Assembly: GCF_007827045.1 (NCBI RefSeq)
Contig: NZ_RPFW01000001.1
Span: 596,519-660,518 of the forward strand
Source: Trebonia kvetii
GTDB lineage: Bacteria > Actinomycetota > Actinomycetes > Streptosporangiales > Streptosporangiaceae
Reading direction: 5' to 3'
Length of the DNA stretch: 64,000 nt
Shown here: piece after piece, positions 36,116-45,514 of the stretch
How the letters are laid out: every line of letters begins with the position of its first letter
Numbering within the stretch: the stretch's first letter is position 1
Made by a program: the position numbers and the translations under genes
Notes under the pieces: model-generated
Told to the model about the DNA's origin: nothing
The model's database searches: none
What the model saw: only the letters and a program-made list of their open reading frames with translations

Positions 36116-37087
36116 TTAGCGGCTCTCGGCGTAGATGCGGCGGACTACGTCTTCGATGTCGGGTTCCTCGACCGTCAGGTCGAGGACCTCGGCCTTTCCT
36201 GATACAGCGGCTAGCACCTTCAGGGCCGTGGTCTGCTCGGCGTCGAAGGCGAGGCGCTGGCGCAGTCCGCCGCCTTCTGAGGACAGGTGCATGGCGCCGT
36301 CCAGGCCGATGAGGTCGGGCCCGGGCGCGACCAGGTCGACCACCAGCACCCGCTGGGCGCCGACGGTCCGTGACAGGCCCAGCAGGTCACCGTCGTAGGC
36401 GAGCCTGCCGTGGTCGATGACGAGGATCCGGTCGCACAGCCGCTCCACGTCGCCCATGTCGTGGGTGGTGAGCAGCAGGGTGGTGCCGTGCAGCTGACGC
36501 TCGCTGATCAGGAATTCGCGTAGCCGCTGCTTGGACAGCACGTCGAGGCCGATGGTCGGCTCGTCAAGTATGACCAGGCGCGGCGAGTGCAGCAGGGCGG
36601 CGGCGACCTCGGCGCGCATCCGCTGGCCCAGGGAGAGCTGGCGGACCGGAACAGAGAGGAAGCCGCCGAGCTCGAGCTGCTCGACGAGTTCCGCGGTGCG
36701 TTCTGCCTCCTCGGCCCTGGTCAGCGCGTGGATCGCGGCCAGGATGCGGAACGACTCGCGCACCGGCAGGTCCCACCAGAGCTGTGAGCGCTGGCCGAAC
36801 ACCACCCCGACCTGCCGCGCCAGCCGGCGCCTGTCAGGGACCGGGCGCAGCCCGCAGGTCCGCACGCTGCCCGCGGTGGGCACCAGGATGCCGGTGAGCA
36901 TCTTGATCGTGGTGGACTTCCCCGCGCCGTTCGCGCCGATGTAGCCGACGGCCGCACCCGGCTCGATCCGCACGGTGAGGCCGTCGACCGCGGTGAGCAG
37001 CCGCCTGCGCCGCCCATCGCGGATGCGGAACTCGCGGGTGAGCCCGTCCGTCTCGATGATCGCCCCGCCGTTGAACACGCTGTTCAT
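36116..37087 (-). CDS. ABC-2 exporter ATP-binding protein
   Basis: The 323-residue ATPase has Walker A GANGAGKST, a Q-loop (VVFGQRSQLWWDLPV), signature LSLGQRMR, Walker B LVILDEPTIGLD and the switch histidine in LLTTHDM. The sequence is closest in style to the COG4586 group, whose partners are two ABC-2 permeases (COG4587 and COG3694). ATG 37087 overlaps the stop of the upstream permease by 4 bp. Because the permease genes appear damaged, the ATPase may no longer have a working partner. Substrate unknown. Confidence 0.9.
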   Translation of the reverse strand: MNSVFNGGAIIETDGLTREFRIRDGRRRRLLTAVDGLTVRIEPGAAVGYIGANGAGKSTTIKMLTGILVPTAGSVRTCGLRPVPDRRRLARQVGVVFGQRSQLWWDLPVRESFRILAAIHALTRAEEAERTAELVEQLELGGFLSVPVRQLSLGQRMRAEVAAALLHSPRLVILDEPTIGLDVLSKQRLREFLISERQLHGTTLLLTTHDMGDVERLCDRILVIDHGRLAYDGDLLGLSRTVGAQRVLVVDLVAPGPDLIGLDGAMHLSSEGGGLRQRLAFDAEQTTALKVLAAVSGKAEVLDLTVEEPDIEDVVRRIYAESR

Positions 37088-38469
37088 CCGCCGCCTCCCT
37101 GGTAGTGACGCACTCCCCAACGCCAGCACAGCAGCCCCATCGCCCACGACCAGACCGCGGCGACCGGTGCGCACCAGCCGAGCCAGGCCGGCAGCCATTC
37201 CGAGCCTGGCAGGCCGAGCATGGTCACCGCCGGCAGGTAGGCCGTGAAGGCCATGGGGAAGAAGAAACCGAACACGAGCTTGAGCGGCCGCGACCAGACC
37301 GAGGCGGGCTGGGTGGCCGCGTAGCGACCGCCGTACACGAAGGCGTTGGTCATCTCCGAGCCGTCGAGCAGGAAGAACTGCAGCCCTGCCGCCCATACGA
37401 ACAGCCCGGCGAACGTCGCGTACCCGCTGACAACCGCGATGACCAGCAGCGCCGCGGTGCGCGGTCCCGGCGGCGCGCCCGCGGTGGCAAGGCCGATGCC
37501 GAGGGCCGCGCCGCCGACCGCCGCCCTCGCTATGCGGCGCAGCGAGATGTCGCTGGTGATCAGCTGCAGCAGCAGCGGCTGCGGCCGCAGGTAGAAGGCG
37601 TCGAGCGTGCCCGCCCGCAGGTAGTCGGGCAGCGTGTCGAGGTGCCCGAAGGACAGGTCGGCCAGCGAGAAGGACAGGTCGGCCATGCCGAACACCAGCA
37701 GGATCTGGTTGAAGCGCATCCCGCCGAGCGTGGTGACGTTGCTGAACAGCACCCACACCTCGGCCAGCTCTACCAGGCCGACAAGCGCCGAGCTGCCCAG
37801 GTCGAGGGCGAAGCTTGTCCGGTAGGCGCGCTGCGTCGCCGTGGCCAGGAGCCGCAGCTACTGCGGGAACAGCGCGATCGGCACATACAGGCCGCCGAGG
37901 AAGCCGGACGCGAGCATGTACAGGATCTGCAGGCCGCGGGTCTCGATCAGCCAGAAGCCGAGCACCGCGATCAGGTAGACCGTCGCCGCGGAGATGACGA
38001 TGCCCAGGATCACGCTGACCGTGCCGAGCAGGTAGAACACCGGGGACGTGGGCATCGCGATCCCCACCGTCACGGCGCCGAGGAGCACCGACGGCAGCCC
38101 GCGCGGTATCAGGGCGAAGAGCGACATGCCCGCCTCGGTGGCGAGCGTCGAAGCCTGCAGGTCGACGGGGCGCAGGAAGTCCACCGCGACCTGGCCGTCC
38201 TTGACTCGCAGCGCCAGGTCGGTGCGGCCGTTCAGGTTGACCGAGCCGAGCAGACCCTGGGAGAGCCACACGTAGGTGCTCATCGATTCTGTGGTGTAGC
38301 CGTGCAGCGTCCCGCCCGCGGCCCTAAGGGTGGCGAACAGGATCGCCACCTTCAGCAGGCCGAACGTCAGGTTGGCGACGAGGCCGCCGAGCGCGGCGAG
38401 GCGGTACGCCGACTGACGGCGGAAACCGGCCACCAGGAGCCGCCAGTACACCCGGGCCGTCGCGCGCAT
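37084..38469 (-). pseudogene. Collapsed pair of ABC-2 permease genes with an internal amber codon
   Basis: From ATG 38469 a permease reads normally (six-helix ABC-2 type, start VYWRLLVAGFRRQSAYRLAA) to YVPIALFPQ and a TAG at 37858-37860. The frame continues without a shift: LRLLATAT, which is what normally follows FPQW in this family, then directly RAYRTSFALDLGSSALVGLV, which belongs to the N-terminus of the second permease, and on to its end at 37084. So the last 60 or so residues of permease 1 and the start of permease 2 were deleted in frame, and a Trp codon became TAG. Translation of the downstream part alone could restart at GTG 37758. Confidence 0.75.
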
Positions 38470-38555
38470 AGGATCGAAGATTGTACGCCGGCGGCTGGGG
38501 AAATCCCGAATGGTTTTCCGGATCTAAAGTCGTCGCTGTGCGGCGGGGGGACGGC

Positions 38556-38571
38556 CGAACCCGTTCGGGAT
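38556..38571. repeat. Intergenic 16-bp motif, copy B
   Basis: CGAACCCGTTCGGGAT, identical to copy A and followed by ATCC, lies 25 bp upstream of the kinase gene start. Confidence 0.6.
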
Positions 38572-38596
38572 ATCCATTTTGATTTATCGTGGCGCC

Positions 38597-39130
38597 GTGA
38601 CGACTCAGATGATCATCCTTAACGGCGGTTCCAGCTCGGGGAAGTCCAGGATCGTCCGGTGCCTGCAGGATGTGCTGGCGGATCCGTGGCTGGCGTACGG
38701 AATCGACTCGTTCATCGACGCCCTGCCGGCGAGGATGCAGAGCTCGGACGGAGGGCTCGTGCTCGCCGACGATGGCGGGGTGAGGATCGGGTCGGATTTC
38801 CGGGCGCTCGAGGCGGCCTGGATGGGCGGCATCGCGGCGATGGCCCGCGCGGGCGCCAGGATCATCATCGACGACATCTTCCTCAGCGGGGCAGCGTCCC
38901 AGCAGCGGTGGCAGAAGGCCGTGGCCGGACTGGGCGTGCTGTGGGTCGGCGTCAGGTGTGACAGCGCGGTCGTCGCAGCACGTGAGACCGCCCGCGGAGA
39001 CCGCATCCCGGGGATGGCAGTGTCGCAGGCGAACGTGGTACATGCAGGAGTGTCCTACGACCTCGAGGTGGACACGACGCATACCGAGTCCCTGGCCTGC
39101 GCACGGACCATCGCGGCCCGCGTCAGCTGA
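38597..39130 (+). CDS. Chloramphenicol phosphotransferase-like kinase
   Basis: The 177-residue P-loop kinase begins at GTG 38597 with [19 protein letters not shown] (Walker A GGSSSGKS). [12 protein letters not shown] carries the Asp of the CPT family, and [20 protein letters not shown] the lid region. CPT proteins phosphorylate chloramphenicol or, in uncharacterised members, an unknown small molecule. Resistance is therefore possible but not shown. The last 8 bp overlap the 3' end of the converging ankyrin gene. Confidence 0.85.
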   Translation: MTTQMIILNGGSSSGKSRIVRCLQDVLADPWLAYGIDSFIDALPARMQSSDGGLVLADDGGVRIGSDFRALEAAWMGGIAAMARAGARIIIDDIFLSGAASQQRWQKAVAGLGVLWVGVRCDSAVVAARETARGDRIPGMAVSQANVVHAGVSYDLEVDTTHTESLACARTIAARVS

Positions 39131-39986
39131 TCGCGGCGGGGGTTAACTTATCGTGGATTTGCGCCCGGCCTTGGGAATGAATTCGATATTCAGGACATAA
39201 CGACGGCGGCTGGCTGGGCTTCGTTGCCTCGCCGGGCTTGGTCGCTTCGCCGGGCTTGCGTGTTGCGGGGGCGCCGATTTCGCGAAGCCAGGTGATGACG
39301 TTCTCCTGGCGGGTGCCCAGGGAGCTTGCGGCGTCCAGTGGCGTGCCCTGCGCGTAGTCGGGGATCCAGTCCAGGCTGGCCCCTTCGTCCAGGAGGAGTT
39401 CGGCCGCCCGGCGCTGGCCCCCGGCGCAGGCGTGCCAGAACGCCTGGGATATCTCGTCTTCTGTGGGATCTTCCGCGAGGAGTTCCTCCAGGCGGGTGAG
39501 CATCCCGAGCGGCGCCGCGTGCCAGAGCTTGTCAATCCGGGCACCGCGGGCGGCAAGCAGGCGGGCGACGTGCCAGCAGGAGTAGCCGATGGCGTTGTCC
39601 AGCGGCGTGCCGATCGATCCGTGCGGCTTCTCCATGTCGGCACCAGCGTCGATAAGCACTTCGGCCACGTCGACATCGTCGCTGCTCGCGGCCCAGTGCA
39701 GCGGCGTTTCCGGGGGGTCGGGCGTGCTTACCGCGTCCACTTCGGCGCCCGCGGTGATCAGCAGACTGGCCATCTGCGGGCCTTGTGGAAAGTAGCCGGG
39801 CCAATCGGTGACGATGTGCAGGGACGTCCTGGTGACGCCTCGCGCGCTGATCCGCGCTTGTGCGAGCCGCGGATTGTCCTTGAGCAGGTGCCTGATGGCG
39901 GCGGTATTTCCGGTTCTGATCGCCAGGACAAAACGGGCGGCCATTGGGTCATCGTCCGCGAGCGTGATCGGCGTGTCACCGCTCAT
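39123..39986 (-). CDS. Ankyrin-repeat protein
   Basis: The 287-residue cytoplasmic protein contains about five ankyrin-like units, for instance [27 protein letters not shown] and [20 protein letters not shown], plus [20 protein letters not shown]. Ankyrin arrays bind other proteins; a partner is not evident. After residue 235 comes a low-complexity stretch with [15 protein letters not shown] and a tail unlike ankyrin sequence. The tail overlaps the converging kinase gene, so the original stop may have been lost. Confidence 0.85.
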   Translation of the reverse strand: MSGDTPITLADDDPMAARFVLAIRTGNTAAIRHLLKDNPRLAQARISARGVTRTSLHIVTDWPGYFPQGPQMASLLITAGAEVDAVSTPDPPETPLHWAASSDDVDVAEVLIDAGADMEKPHGSIGTPLDNAIGYSCWHVARLLAARGARIDKLWHAAPLGMLTRLEELLAEDPTEDEISQAFWHACAGGQRRAAELLLDEGASLDWIPDYAQGTPLDAASSLGTRQENVITWLREIGAPATRKPGEATKPGEATKPSQPPSLCPEYRIHSQGRAQIHDKLTPAAIS

Positions 39987-40014
39987 GGCCGTATTCTTCC
40001 ACGTCGCGCCGTAG

Positions 40015-41937
40015 CTATGCGATGTATCGCCAGGGTTCCTGGGTGTAGGTGCGGCCGGTGGGAGTGGTCCATTGGTGCCAGCCGGGCTTGGGCTGGGTGA
40101 CGGTCCAGCCTTCGGTTTGCTTGACCTGATGGCAGCGTCTGCTGCGGGCGCCGGCGTTGCACGCGTCGGTGGTGCCGCCCTTGTCGTACGGGATTGCGTG
40201 CTCGAAATCCGACTCGCGGGCGGCGCGGGAGCAGGTCGGGAACGTGCACTCGTGGTCTCTTACCTGGACCAGGCGGCGCAGCCGGTCGCCCGGCTGGTAG
40301 GCGCTGGTCTGGTAGCGGTGGTCGCAAGTATGCGTGGGCACCACGTCGAACCGCACGGCCAGCACCAGGCCGCCGGGCAGGGTTAGTGCCCAGCTGCCCG
40401 GTTTGCTAGGGGTCAGTTCCCAGTCGCCCGGCGGTGCGCCGGACCTTGGCTCGGCCGTCTCGGTTTTCACTCGCTGCAGGAAGGTCTCGGTGATGGTGAT
40501 GGTGACCCGTGCGGGCAGCGTGCCCGGGGCGGGCCGCGGCCCGGGCACTGGCGGCTGTGGCCTGCCGGGTCGGCCGCGGGCGGGGCGGGCGATGCCGTGG
40601 CCGGTCGCGTAGCCGTGCTCGTCCACGATGGTGATTTCCCAGCGGGAGTGCGGGGAGTTAACGGCTGCGGCGGCCAGCTGGCGGGCAAGTGCTGGGTCGA
40701 GGGGGCCGAGCAACCGGTTGTCGCCGACGCGTTCCGCCTTGCCTTGGAGGGTGGCCAGCGGGACCGTCACCTCGGCCAGTGGCGGGGACGGCGGTTCAGG
40801 AACTTCCTGCTCGCCCGGACCATCGCCGCCATCGCCGCCTAGATCGGGGAAGTCGTCATTGTCATCGGGACCGGGGAGGTCGTCATCGTGGTCGGGATCG
40901 GGGATGGCATCGTCCGATTCGTCGGCGGGATCGTCATAGCGGTCGCCGTCGAGGCCCGGTTCGTGGCCGTCGCCGTCGTCGCCGCCGGACGGGCCTCCGT
41001 CGCCGGGACCGACCTCGTCCGGGCCTGGGTCGTCGGGCGGCTCCGAACCGGCGGCGGCGAATGCGATCCGGTCCGTTGCGGGCACCCCGCCGAGAAGGTC
41101 GAGATACGCCTGCGCCTGCAGGCGGCTGGTGTCCTGGCCGGGGAAGGCCCCGGACGCCGCGTACACGGCGGCGCGGGCTGCCACGTTCGCGTGCCCGGCC
41201 AGCGCCTCGGCGGCCGGGAGGTCACGGCCGGACAGGCCGACCGTGCCGGCCTGCTCACGGAACACCGTCACCCGCGCCTGGCGCTCGGCCTTCGACCGCC
41301 GCCGCTCGGCCACGTCGGGGGCCACGGCGAGGGCGGCCCGCCAGGCGATGCGCTCGACCTGCGGGTAGGTCTTGCCGTCCAGCTCCCCTGCGATCAGCGC
41401 CTCGGCGCGGGCCGCCTCATCCTCATCCAGCGGCTCGAAGACCTGCGCGACCAGCCGCGCCTTCGACCGGGTGAGGATCCCCCCGGCCAGCAGCCGTCCG
41501 ATGCCGGGCAGCCGCATCCCGAGCGTCCAGGCGAGGTTCGCGAGGTTGGCCGCCGACTGCGGCCCCATCGCCAAGGCCGCGGCGATCTCGTAGGTCAGCG
41601 AGTCGTCCCACCCGCCCGGCAGGTCGGTGCGGCGGCCCAGCACCGGGGTGCCGGTGTCGTCGTCGTGGATCATCGCGCGCAGCGCGCCCAGCATGCCCGC
41701 CGCCGCCCACGACTCGACCGCCGCCCACTGCCGCACGATCCCGACCAGCGCATCGGCGCCCGCGCCCGCATAAAGACGGCCGGGCCCGGCTACCCGCTCA
41801 AGGACGGCCGCCAGCGCCGCGGACGGCGCGGCCGTCTCCCACGCGCCGCCGTGCTCGAACGCGGCGAGCACCTCGGGCAGGCTCGGGTCATGGCCGGGCG
41901 TGCCGCCCTGCCAGTCGCCGCTTGCCTGCCAGTCCAT
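40015..41937 (-). CDS. DUF222 protein with C-terminal HNH nuclease domain
   Basis: The 640-residue protein follows the actinobacterial layout: an N-terminal DUF222 region (LANLAWTLGMRLPGIGRLLA, ILTRSKARLVAQVFEPLD), a long acidic Asp/Pro-rich linker at about 285-365, and an HNH endonuclease domain near the end (HECTFPTCSRAARESDFEHA, then PYDKGG, and a CHQVKQ segment). These genes exist in many copies per genome and are suspected to be mobile nucleases. No partner is nearby. The linker is longer and more acidic than usual. Confidence 0.92.
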   Translation of the reverse strand: MDWQASGDWQGGTPGHDPSLPEVLAAFEHGGAWETAAPSAALAAVLERVAGPGRLYAGAGADALVGIVRQWAAVESWAAAGMLGALRAMIHDDDTGTPVLGRRTDLPGGWDDSLTYEIAAALAMGPQSAANLANLAWTLGMRLPGIGRLLAGGILTRSKARLVAQVFEPLDEDEAARAEALIAGELDGKTYPQVERIAWRAALAVAPDVAERRRSKAERQARVTVFREQAGTVGLSGRDLPAAEALAGHANVAARAAVYAASGAFPGQDTSRLQAQAYLDLLGGVPATDRIAFAAAGSEPPDDPGPDEVGPGDGGPSGGDDGDGHEPGLDGDRYDDPADESDDAIPDPDHDDDLPGPDDNDDFPDLGGDGGDGPGEQEVPEPPSPPLAEVTVPLATLQGKAERVGDNRLLGPLDPALARQLAAAAVNSPHSRWEITIVDEHGYATGHGIARPARGRPGRPQPPVPGPRPAPGTLPARVTITITETFLQRVKTETAEPRSGAPPGDWELTPSKPGSWALTLPGGLVLAVRFDVVPTHTCDHRYQTSAYQPGDRLRRLVQVRDHECTFPTCSRAARESDFEHAIPYDKGGTTDACNAGARSRRCHQVKQTEGWTVTQPKPGWHQWTTPTGRTYTQEPWRYIA

Positions 41938-42103
41938 GAACGCCCCCGTTCGAAGGAAAGATCATCTTTCAGTTACTAATCGAATACTACTGCGAGGGTC
42001 TGACATTCCGGCGCGACGCGGCACCGGGTCGGCGCACTCGTCGTTGATGGCCGCCGAGTTGCGCTACAGGGTGGTGCGGTCCCCACGCCGCCGAGGAGGC
42101 CGG

Positions 42104-42337
42104 ATGCCGGAAGATCCGCCCCGCTCAGCCGCGCTGCTCGCGTCCGACGCGGACCGCGACCGGGTCATCGAACTGCTGCGCGCCGCCGTCGCCGACGGTC
42201 GCCTCAACCTGGCCGAATTCGACGAGCGGCTGGACGCGGCGCTGGCCGCCCGCACCATCGACGCGCTGCTTCCGCTCACCGTCGACCTGATCGCGGCGCC
42301 AGGCACACGCCGGAGACTTTGTGCGTCCGCCTGGTAG
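42104..42337 (+). CDS. DUF1707 (SHOCT-like) domain protein, short
   Basis: From ATG 42104, with GAGGAGG 4 nt upstream, the 77-residue protein is almost only the DUF1707 domain: SDADRDRVIELLRAAVADGR, LNLAEFDERLDAALAARTID. Usual members carry membrane helices or another domain after it. Here the sequence ends with an unnatural tail (TRRRLCASAW), so the C-terminal part may have been deleted. Function of the domain is unknown. Confidence 0.75.
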   Translation: MPEDPPRSAALLASDADRDRVIELLRAAVADGRLNLAEFDERLDAALAARTIDALLPLTVDLIAAPGTRRRLCASAW

Positions 42338-42454
42338 GCCGCATTAAGTACGGCCAGATCGGCACCCGGTGGCTGGCGCCGAGCGGATGATCACCCACGC
42401 CGATCGGGCTGGTGGGGCGGGAGGCCTGGCAAAGGCTGTGCCAGTCTGGCTGGC

Positions 42455-42856
42455 GTGGGCCGGATTGTGTATATCTCTGGGAGGCCGGAGATCGACCTGG
42501 CCTGGTCGCGGCGGCTGGGCGCCGCGTCGTTTGCGGTGCTGTGGACGCTCGCGGCTAGCGCGGGCGACATGGTGATCGAGGCCAACTTCGACCCGCACAA
42601 CGATGAGGCGCTGGGCCAGCTGCGCGGCCTGGGCGACCGGACGGTCGAGGTGCACTGCGCGTGCCCCGCCGCGGTCGCTCACGCCCGGTACAACGCACGG
42701 TCGAGGCACGAGGTCCACCGGGGGACGCTGCCGCTGTCCGCGATGGACAAATATGACCAGCCGGTCGGCATCGGCCCGCTGATCACCGTGGACACAACCG
42801 GACCGGTCGACGTCGCGGCCATCGCCGCCGAGGTCCGCCGCCTGAACACCAGCTGA
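42455..42856 (+). pseudogene. AAA_33-like kinase lacking its P-loop
   Basis: The frame opens with GRIVYISGRP, the strand that leads into the Walker A loop of small-molecule kinases. It then jumps straight to EIDLAWSRRLGAASFAVLWT, the middle of the fold, followed by a normal C-terminus (VIEANFDPHNDEAL, VEVHCACPAAVAHARYNARS). The GxGK(S/T) loop and about 40 residues are missing without loss of frame. The product could not bind ATP in the usual way. Its 3' end converges on the reductase gene. Confidence 0.75.
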
Positions 42857-43716
42857 GATGTACGAAATTCCGGTTTTCGACAAAATAACGATGGCGCGGG
42901 CGCGAGGAACTCGCGTGCCCCGCGCAGCCGGGTCGCTAGTCGCGCCTGGGTCCTGGTGCTGTCCAGCCGCACGTCGAGCGGGTGCGGCAGGGTGCCGGGG
43001 GCGCGCGGGGCGCCGGGGATCGCGGCCTGGTCCAGGCCGTCTCGCGCCGCTATGAGCAGGCCGAGTTCGCAACGGCTGATCGCGTCGGCGCCTGCGGCAT
43101 GGCAGATCCCCGCATACGGTGCGGCCGCGAACTCGAGCAGTGCCGCGGCCAGGTCGGTGACGTGGATTGGGCACCGCACCTCGTCGGTGAACAGGGCGCC
43201 CGACGTGCTGCCCGCCGCCAGCGCGTGGACGAACCTCTCGTGCTTGGAGTCGCCGTCGCCGACAATCAGTGAGGTCCTGGCTATGACGGCGGCCGGGGCG
43301 ATGCCCTTGATCGCTGTCTCGGCCGCCGCCTTGGCGGCACCGTATGGCGAGACGGGATCGGGCGGGCTGCTCTCGTCGTAGCTGGGCGCGATGCCGGAGA
43401 AGACCGCGTCGCTTGACACATGCACCAGTCGTGCGCCCGTCGCGGCGGCGGCGAGCGCGACGTGCATGCCGCCGTCGGCGGTGGTCGCCCAGTCCGACTG
43501 CAGGTAGGCGGCATTGATGATCGCGTCTGGGCGGGCGCGGAGCGCGAGCGCCCTGACGTCGTCGCGGGAACGGATGTCGAGCTTGTGCCAGTCCACGCCG
43601 GGCTCTGGCGGCATGCTCGTACGGAAGGTGGCGACGACGCTGTGACCTGCGAGCCGGGCCTGGCGCGTGACCTGACGCCCGAGATAGCCGCTGCCGCCGA
43701 TCACCAAAAGTTCCAC
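42679..43716 (-). CDS. RmlD-like SDR (sugar-nucleotide reductase family), extended 3' end
   Basis: From GTG 43716 the protein starts VELLVIGGSGYLGRQV (NAD(P)-binding GxxGxxG). It has VHVSSDAVFSG, the active-site SPYGAAKAAAE (YxxxK) and a C-terminal DVRLDSTRTQARLATRLRGA, as in RmlD/dTDP-4-dehydrorhamnose reductase relatives. The family normally stops near REFLAP. Here the frame runs on for about 75 residues across, and antisense to, the kinase remnant, so the original stop seems lost in the same rearrangement. The core enzyme should still fold; the substrate is unknown. Confidence 0.8.
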   Translation of the reverse strand: MELLVIGGSGYLGRQVTRQARLAGHSVVATFRTSMPPEPGVDWHKLDIRSRDDVRALALRARPDAIINAAYLQSDWATTADGGMHVALAAAATGARLVHVSSDAVFSGIAPSYDESSPPDPVSPYGAAKAAAETAIKGIAPAAVIARTSLIVGDGDSKHERFVHALAAGSTSGALFTDEVRCPIHVTDLAAALLEFAAAPYAGICHAAGADAISRCELGLLIAARDGLDQAAIPGAPRAPGTLPHPLDVRLDSTRTQARLATRLRGAREFLAPAPSLFCRKPEFRTSQLVFRRRTSAAMAATSTGPVVSTVISGPMPTGWSYLSIADSGSVPRWTSCLDRALYRA

Positions 43717-43806
43717 CTGCGCACGGTAACGCAAACGTCGGCCGGCCGGGCGACAGGGGGTTCGGCCAACTAGCCTGTCGCTAGCGTCTTGTAACGGGAG
43801 GCAGTC

Positions 43807-44640
43807 ATCACCAGTCCGCGTCTTGCCTTCAGCACCCTGGCGTTCCCCGATGCCGACCTGGCCACGGCCGTATCGCTTGGCCGTTCCTGGGGATACGACG
43901 GCGTCGAGTTGCGGCTCATCGATGGCGAGCTGATCGATCCCGGGATGGGATCAGGGGATCGTGCGCGGGTGAAGCGGACGCTCGCGGCGGCCGGGCTGCC
44001 CGCGGTGGCGGTCGACAGTTCCATTCAGCTCACCGGCGAGGAGCCAGGGACCGAGCTGCGCCGGTTCCTTGAGCTGGCCAGTGAGTGGGAGGCGCCGCTT
44101 GTCCGGGTCTTCGGCGGGCCGCTGCCCGGTGACGGTCCGGGTCGGCGGGCCCGGCTTGCGGCGGCAGCTCAGGTGCTCGAAGCGGCGGTTCCGGTCGCCG
44201 AGCGGCTCGGGGTTGCCATCGGGGTGGAGACGCACGACGCCTTCTGCGCTTCGGCCACGGTCGCCGAGTTGCTTGCGCTTGTCGATTCCGCCGCCGTCGG
44301 GGCCGTGTGGGATAGCCACCATCCGCACCGGGCAGGCGAGCGGGCCGCCGACGTGTGGGCCAATCTCGGGCCGCGCATCCTGCTCGCGCAGGTCAAGGAC
44401 GCACGGCGTGATGCCGAGCGGGCGGACGGGTGGCAGCTAGTGCTGCTCGGCGAGGGAGAGGTGCCCGTCAGGGACATGCTCGGCCTGCTGGCCGCGGGTT
44501 CATACCATGGCTGGGTCTCGGTCGAGTGGGAGAAGCGCTGGCATCCCGAGATCGCCGAGCCAGAAACGGCACTCCCCCAGCACCTAGCCGTCCTTGGCAC
44601 CTGGCTAGGCGAGATCACTGAGGCGCGGGACAGGGCTTAA
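43807..44640 (+). CDS. Sugar phosphate isomerase/epimerase (xylose isomerase-like TIM barrel)
   Basis: The 277-residue AP-endonuclease-2-type barrel has LAFSTLAFPDADLATAVSLG at the start, GYDGVELR, GVAIGVETHDAF (metal-binding Glu), VGAVWDSHHPHRAGE and SVEWEKRW. No ATG, GTG or TTG precedes the conserved start: an in-frame TAA lies just upstream. GGGAGG is placed 5 nt before an ATC at 43807, which therefore looks like the initiation codon or a mutated ATG. Starting at a later TTG would cut into the barrel. Substrate unknown. Confidence 0.8.
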   Translation: MTSPRLAFSTLAFPDADLATAVSLGRSWGYDGVELRLIDGELIDPGMGSGDRARVKRTLAAAGLPAVAVDSSIQLTGEEPGTELRRFLELASEWEAPLVRVFGGPLPGDGPGRRARLAAAAQVLEAAVPVAERLGVAIGVETHDAFCASATVAELLALVDSAAVGAVWDSHHPHRAGERAADVWANLGPRILLAQVKDARRDAERADGWQLVLLGEGEVPVRDMLGLLAAGSYHGWVSVEWEKRWHPEIAEPETALPQHLAVLGTWLGEITEARDRA

Positions 44641-45514
44641 GGTCCACGTCGGCTGATTCGGCAGCGGGGTGCTGGCGCTGGCCGCCGCGTTGGGCGGCGG
44701 CGCCGGCGATGACGACGAGGGTGATGCCGAGGATCTGGGCCGGTGCAGGCGTCTGGTGCAGCACGAACAGTCCGAGCAGCACGCCGAAGGCCGGTTCGAG
44801 TGCCATCAGGGTGCCGAAGGCGGCCGGCTTCATCCCGCGCAGCGCGAGCATTTCCAGGGCATACGGCAGGACGGGCAGCAGCAGTGCCAGCCCGGCCGCG
44901 GCGGCGATGGCGCCGAACGAGAGGTGGCCGAGCGCCTGCGGTACGCCCATCGTCGCGGCGGTGAGGGCGGCGATGGGTACGGTGAGCGACAGGCCGGTGA
45001 TGCCGTCGAAGCGGTCGCCGACCTGCTGGGTGAGCAGGATGTAGGAGGCCCATCCGACGCCCGAGAGGGCGGCGAGGCCGACGCCCGCCGGATTGAAGCT
45101 GCCGTGCCAGGGCTCGGTCAGCAACACGACGCCGGCCAGCGCGAGGGCGGGCCAGACGAGTGCCCTTGTGCTGTGGCTGCGCACGGCGGCGACGGTCAGC
45201 GGGCCGAGGAACTCGATCGCGACGCAGGTGCCGAGCGGTATGCGGTCGATCGCGGCGAGGAACGCGATGGTCTGCAGCCCGGTCGTGACGCCGAGGCCGA
45301 GCAGCGCAGGCACATCGCGACGGCGAATCGAGCGCAACGGCGGACGGGCCACGGCGAGGAAGATCAGTGCGCCGATGCTGAGTCTCAGCCAGGCGGTTCC
45401 GGCCGGGCCGTCGGACTTGATCAGCCCCACGGAGAGCGCGGAGCCAAGCTGGACCGTCGACATCGCCGCGACGGCCAGCAGCCAAGGCGGGACACGGGTG
45501 CTGCCAAGGCTCAC
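44615..45514 (-). CDS. EamA/DMT family transporter (RhtA-like)
   Basis: This 299-residue inner-membrane exporter has about ten helices in two EamA halves. LRLSIGALIFLAVARPPLRS, FLAAIDRIPLGTCVAIEFLG and MALEPAFGVLLGLFVLHQ are characteristic of the RhtA (threonine/homoserine) branch. It overlaps the B3/B4 gene by 4 bp at its start and converges with the isomerase gene, overlapping 26 bp at its end. It is the last gene of a three-gene operon XRE/cupin - B3/B4 - EamA, so it probably exports an amino acid or analogue. Confidence 0.9.
   Translation of the reverse strand: MSLGSTRVPPWLLAVAAMSTVQLGSALSVGLIKSDGPAGTAWLRLSIGALIFLAVARPPLRSIRRRDVPALLGLGVTTGLQTIAFLAAIDRIPLGTCVAIEFLGPLTVAAVRSHSTRALVWPALALAGVVLLTEPWHGSFNPAGVGLAALSGVGWASYILLTQQVGDRFDGITGLSLTVPIAALTAATMGVPQALGHLSFGAIAAAAGLALLLPVLPYALEMLALRGMKPAAFGTLMALEPAFGVLLGLFVLHQTPAPAQILGITLVVIAGAAAQRGGQRQHPAAESADVDLKPCPAPQ

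Noticed and set aside
36116..38269. Single 717-codon minus-strand frame covering the ABC locus
   Set aside because: Its upstream part is the wrong frame for the permeases. The ATPase starts at 37087 and the permeases read in another frame.
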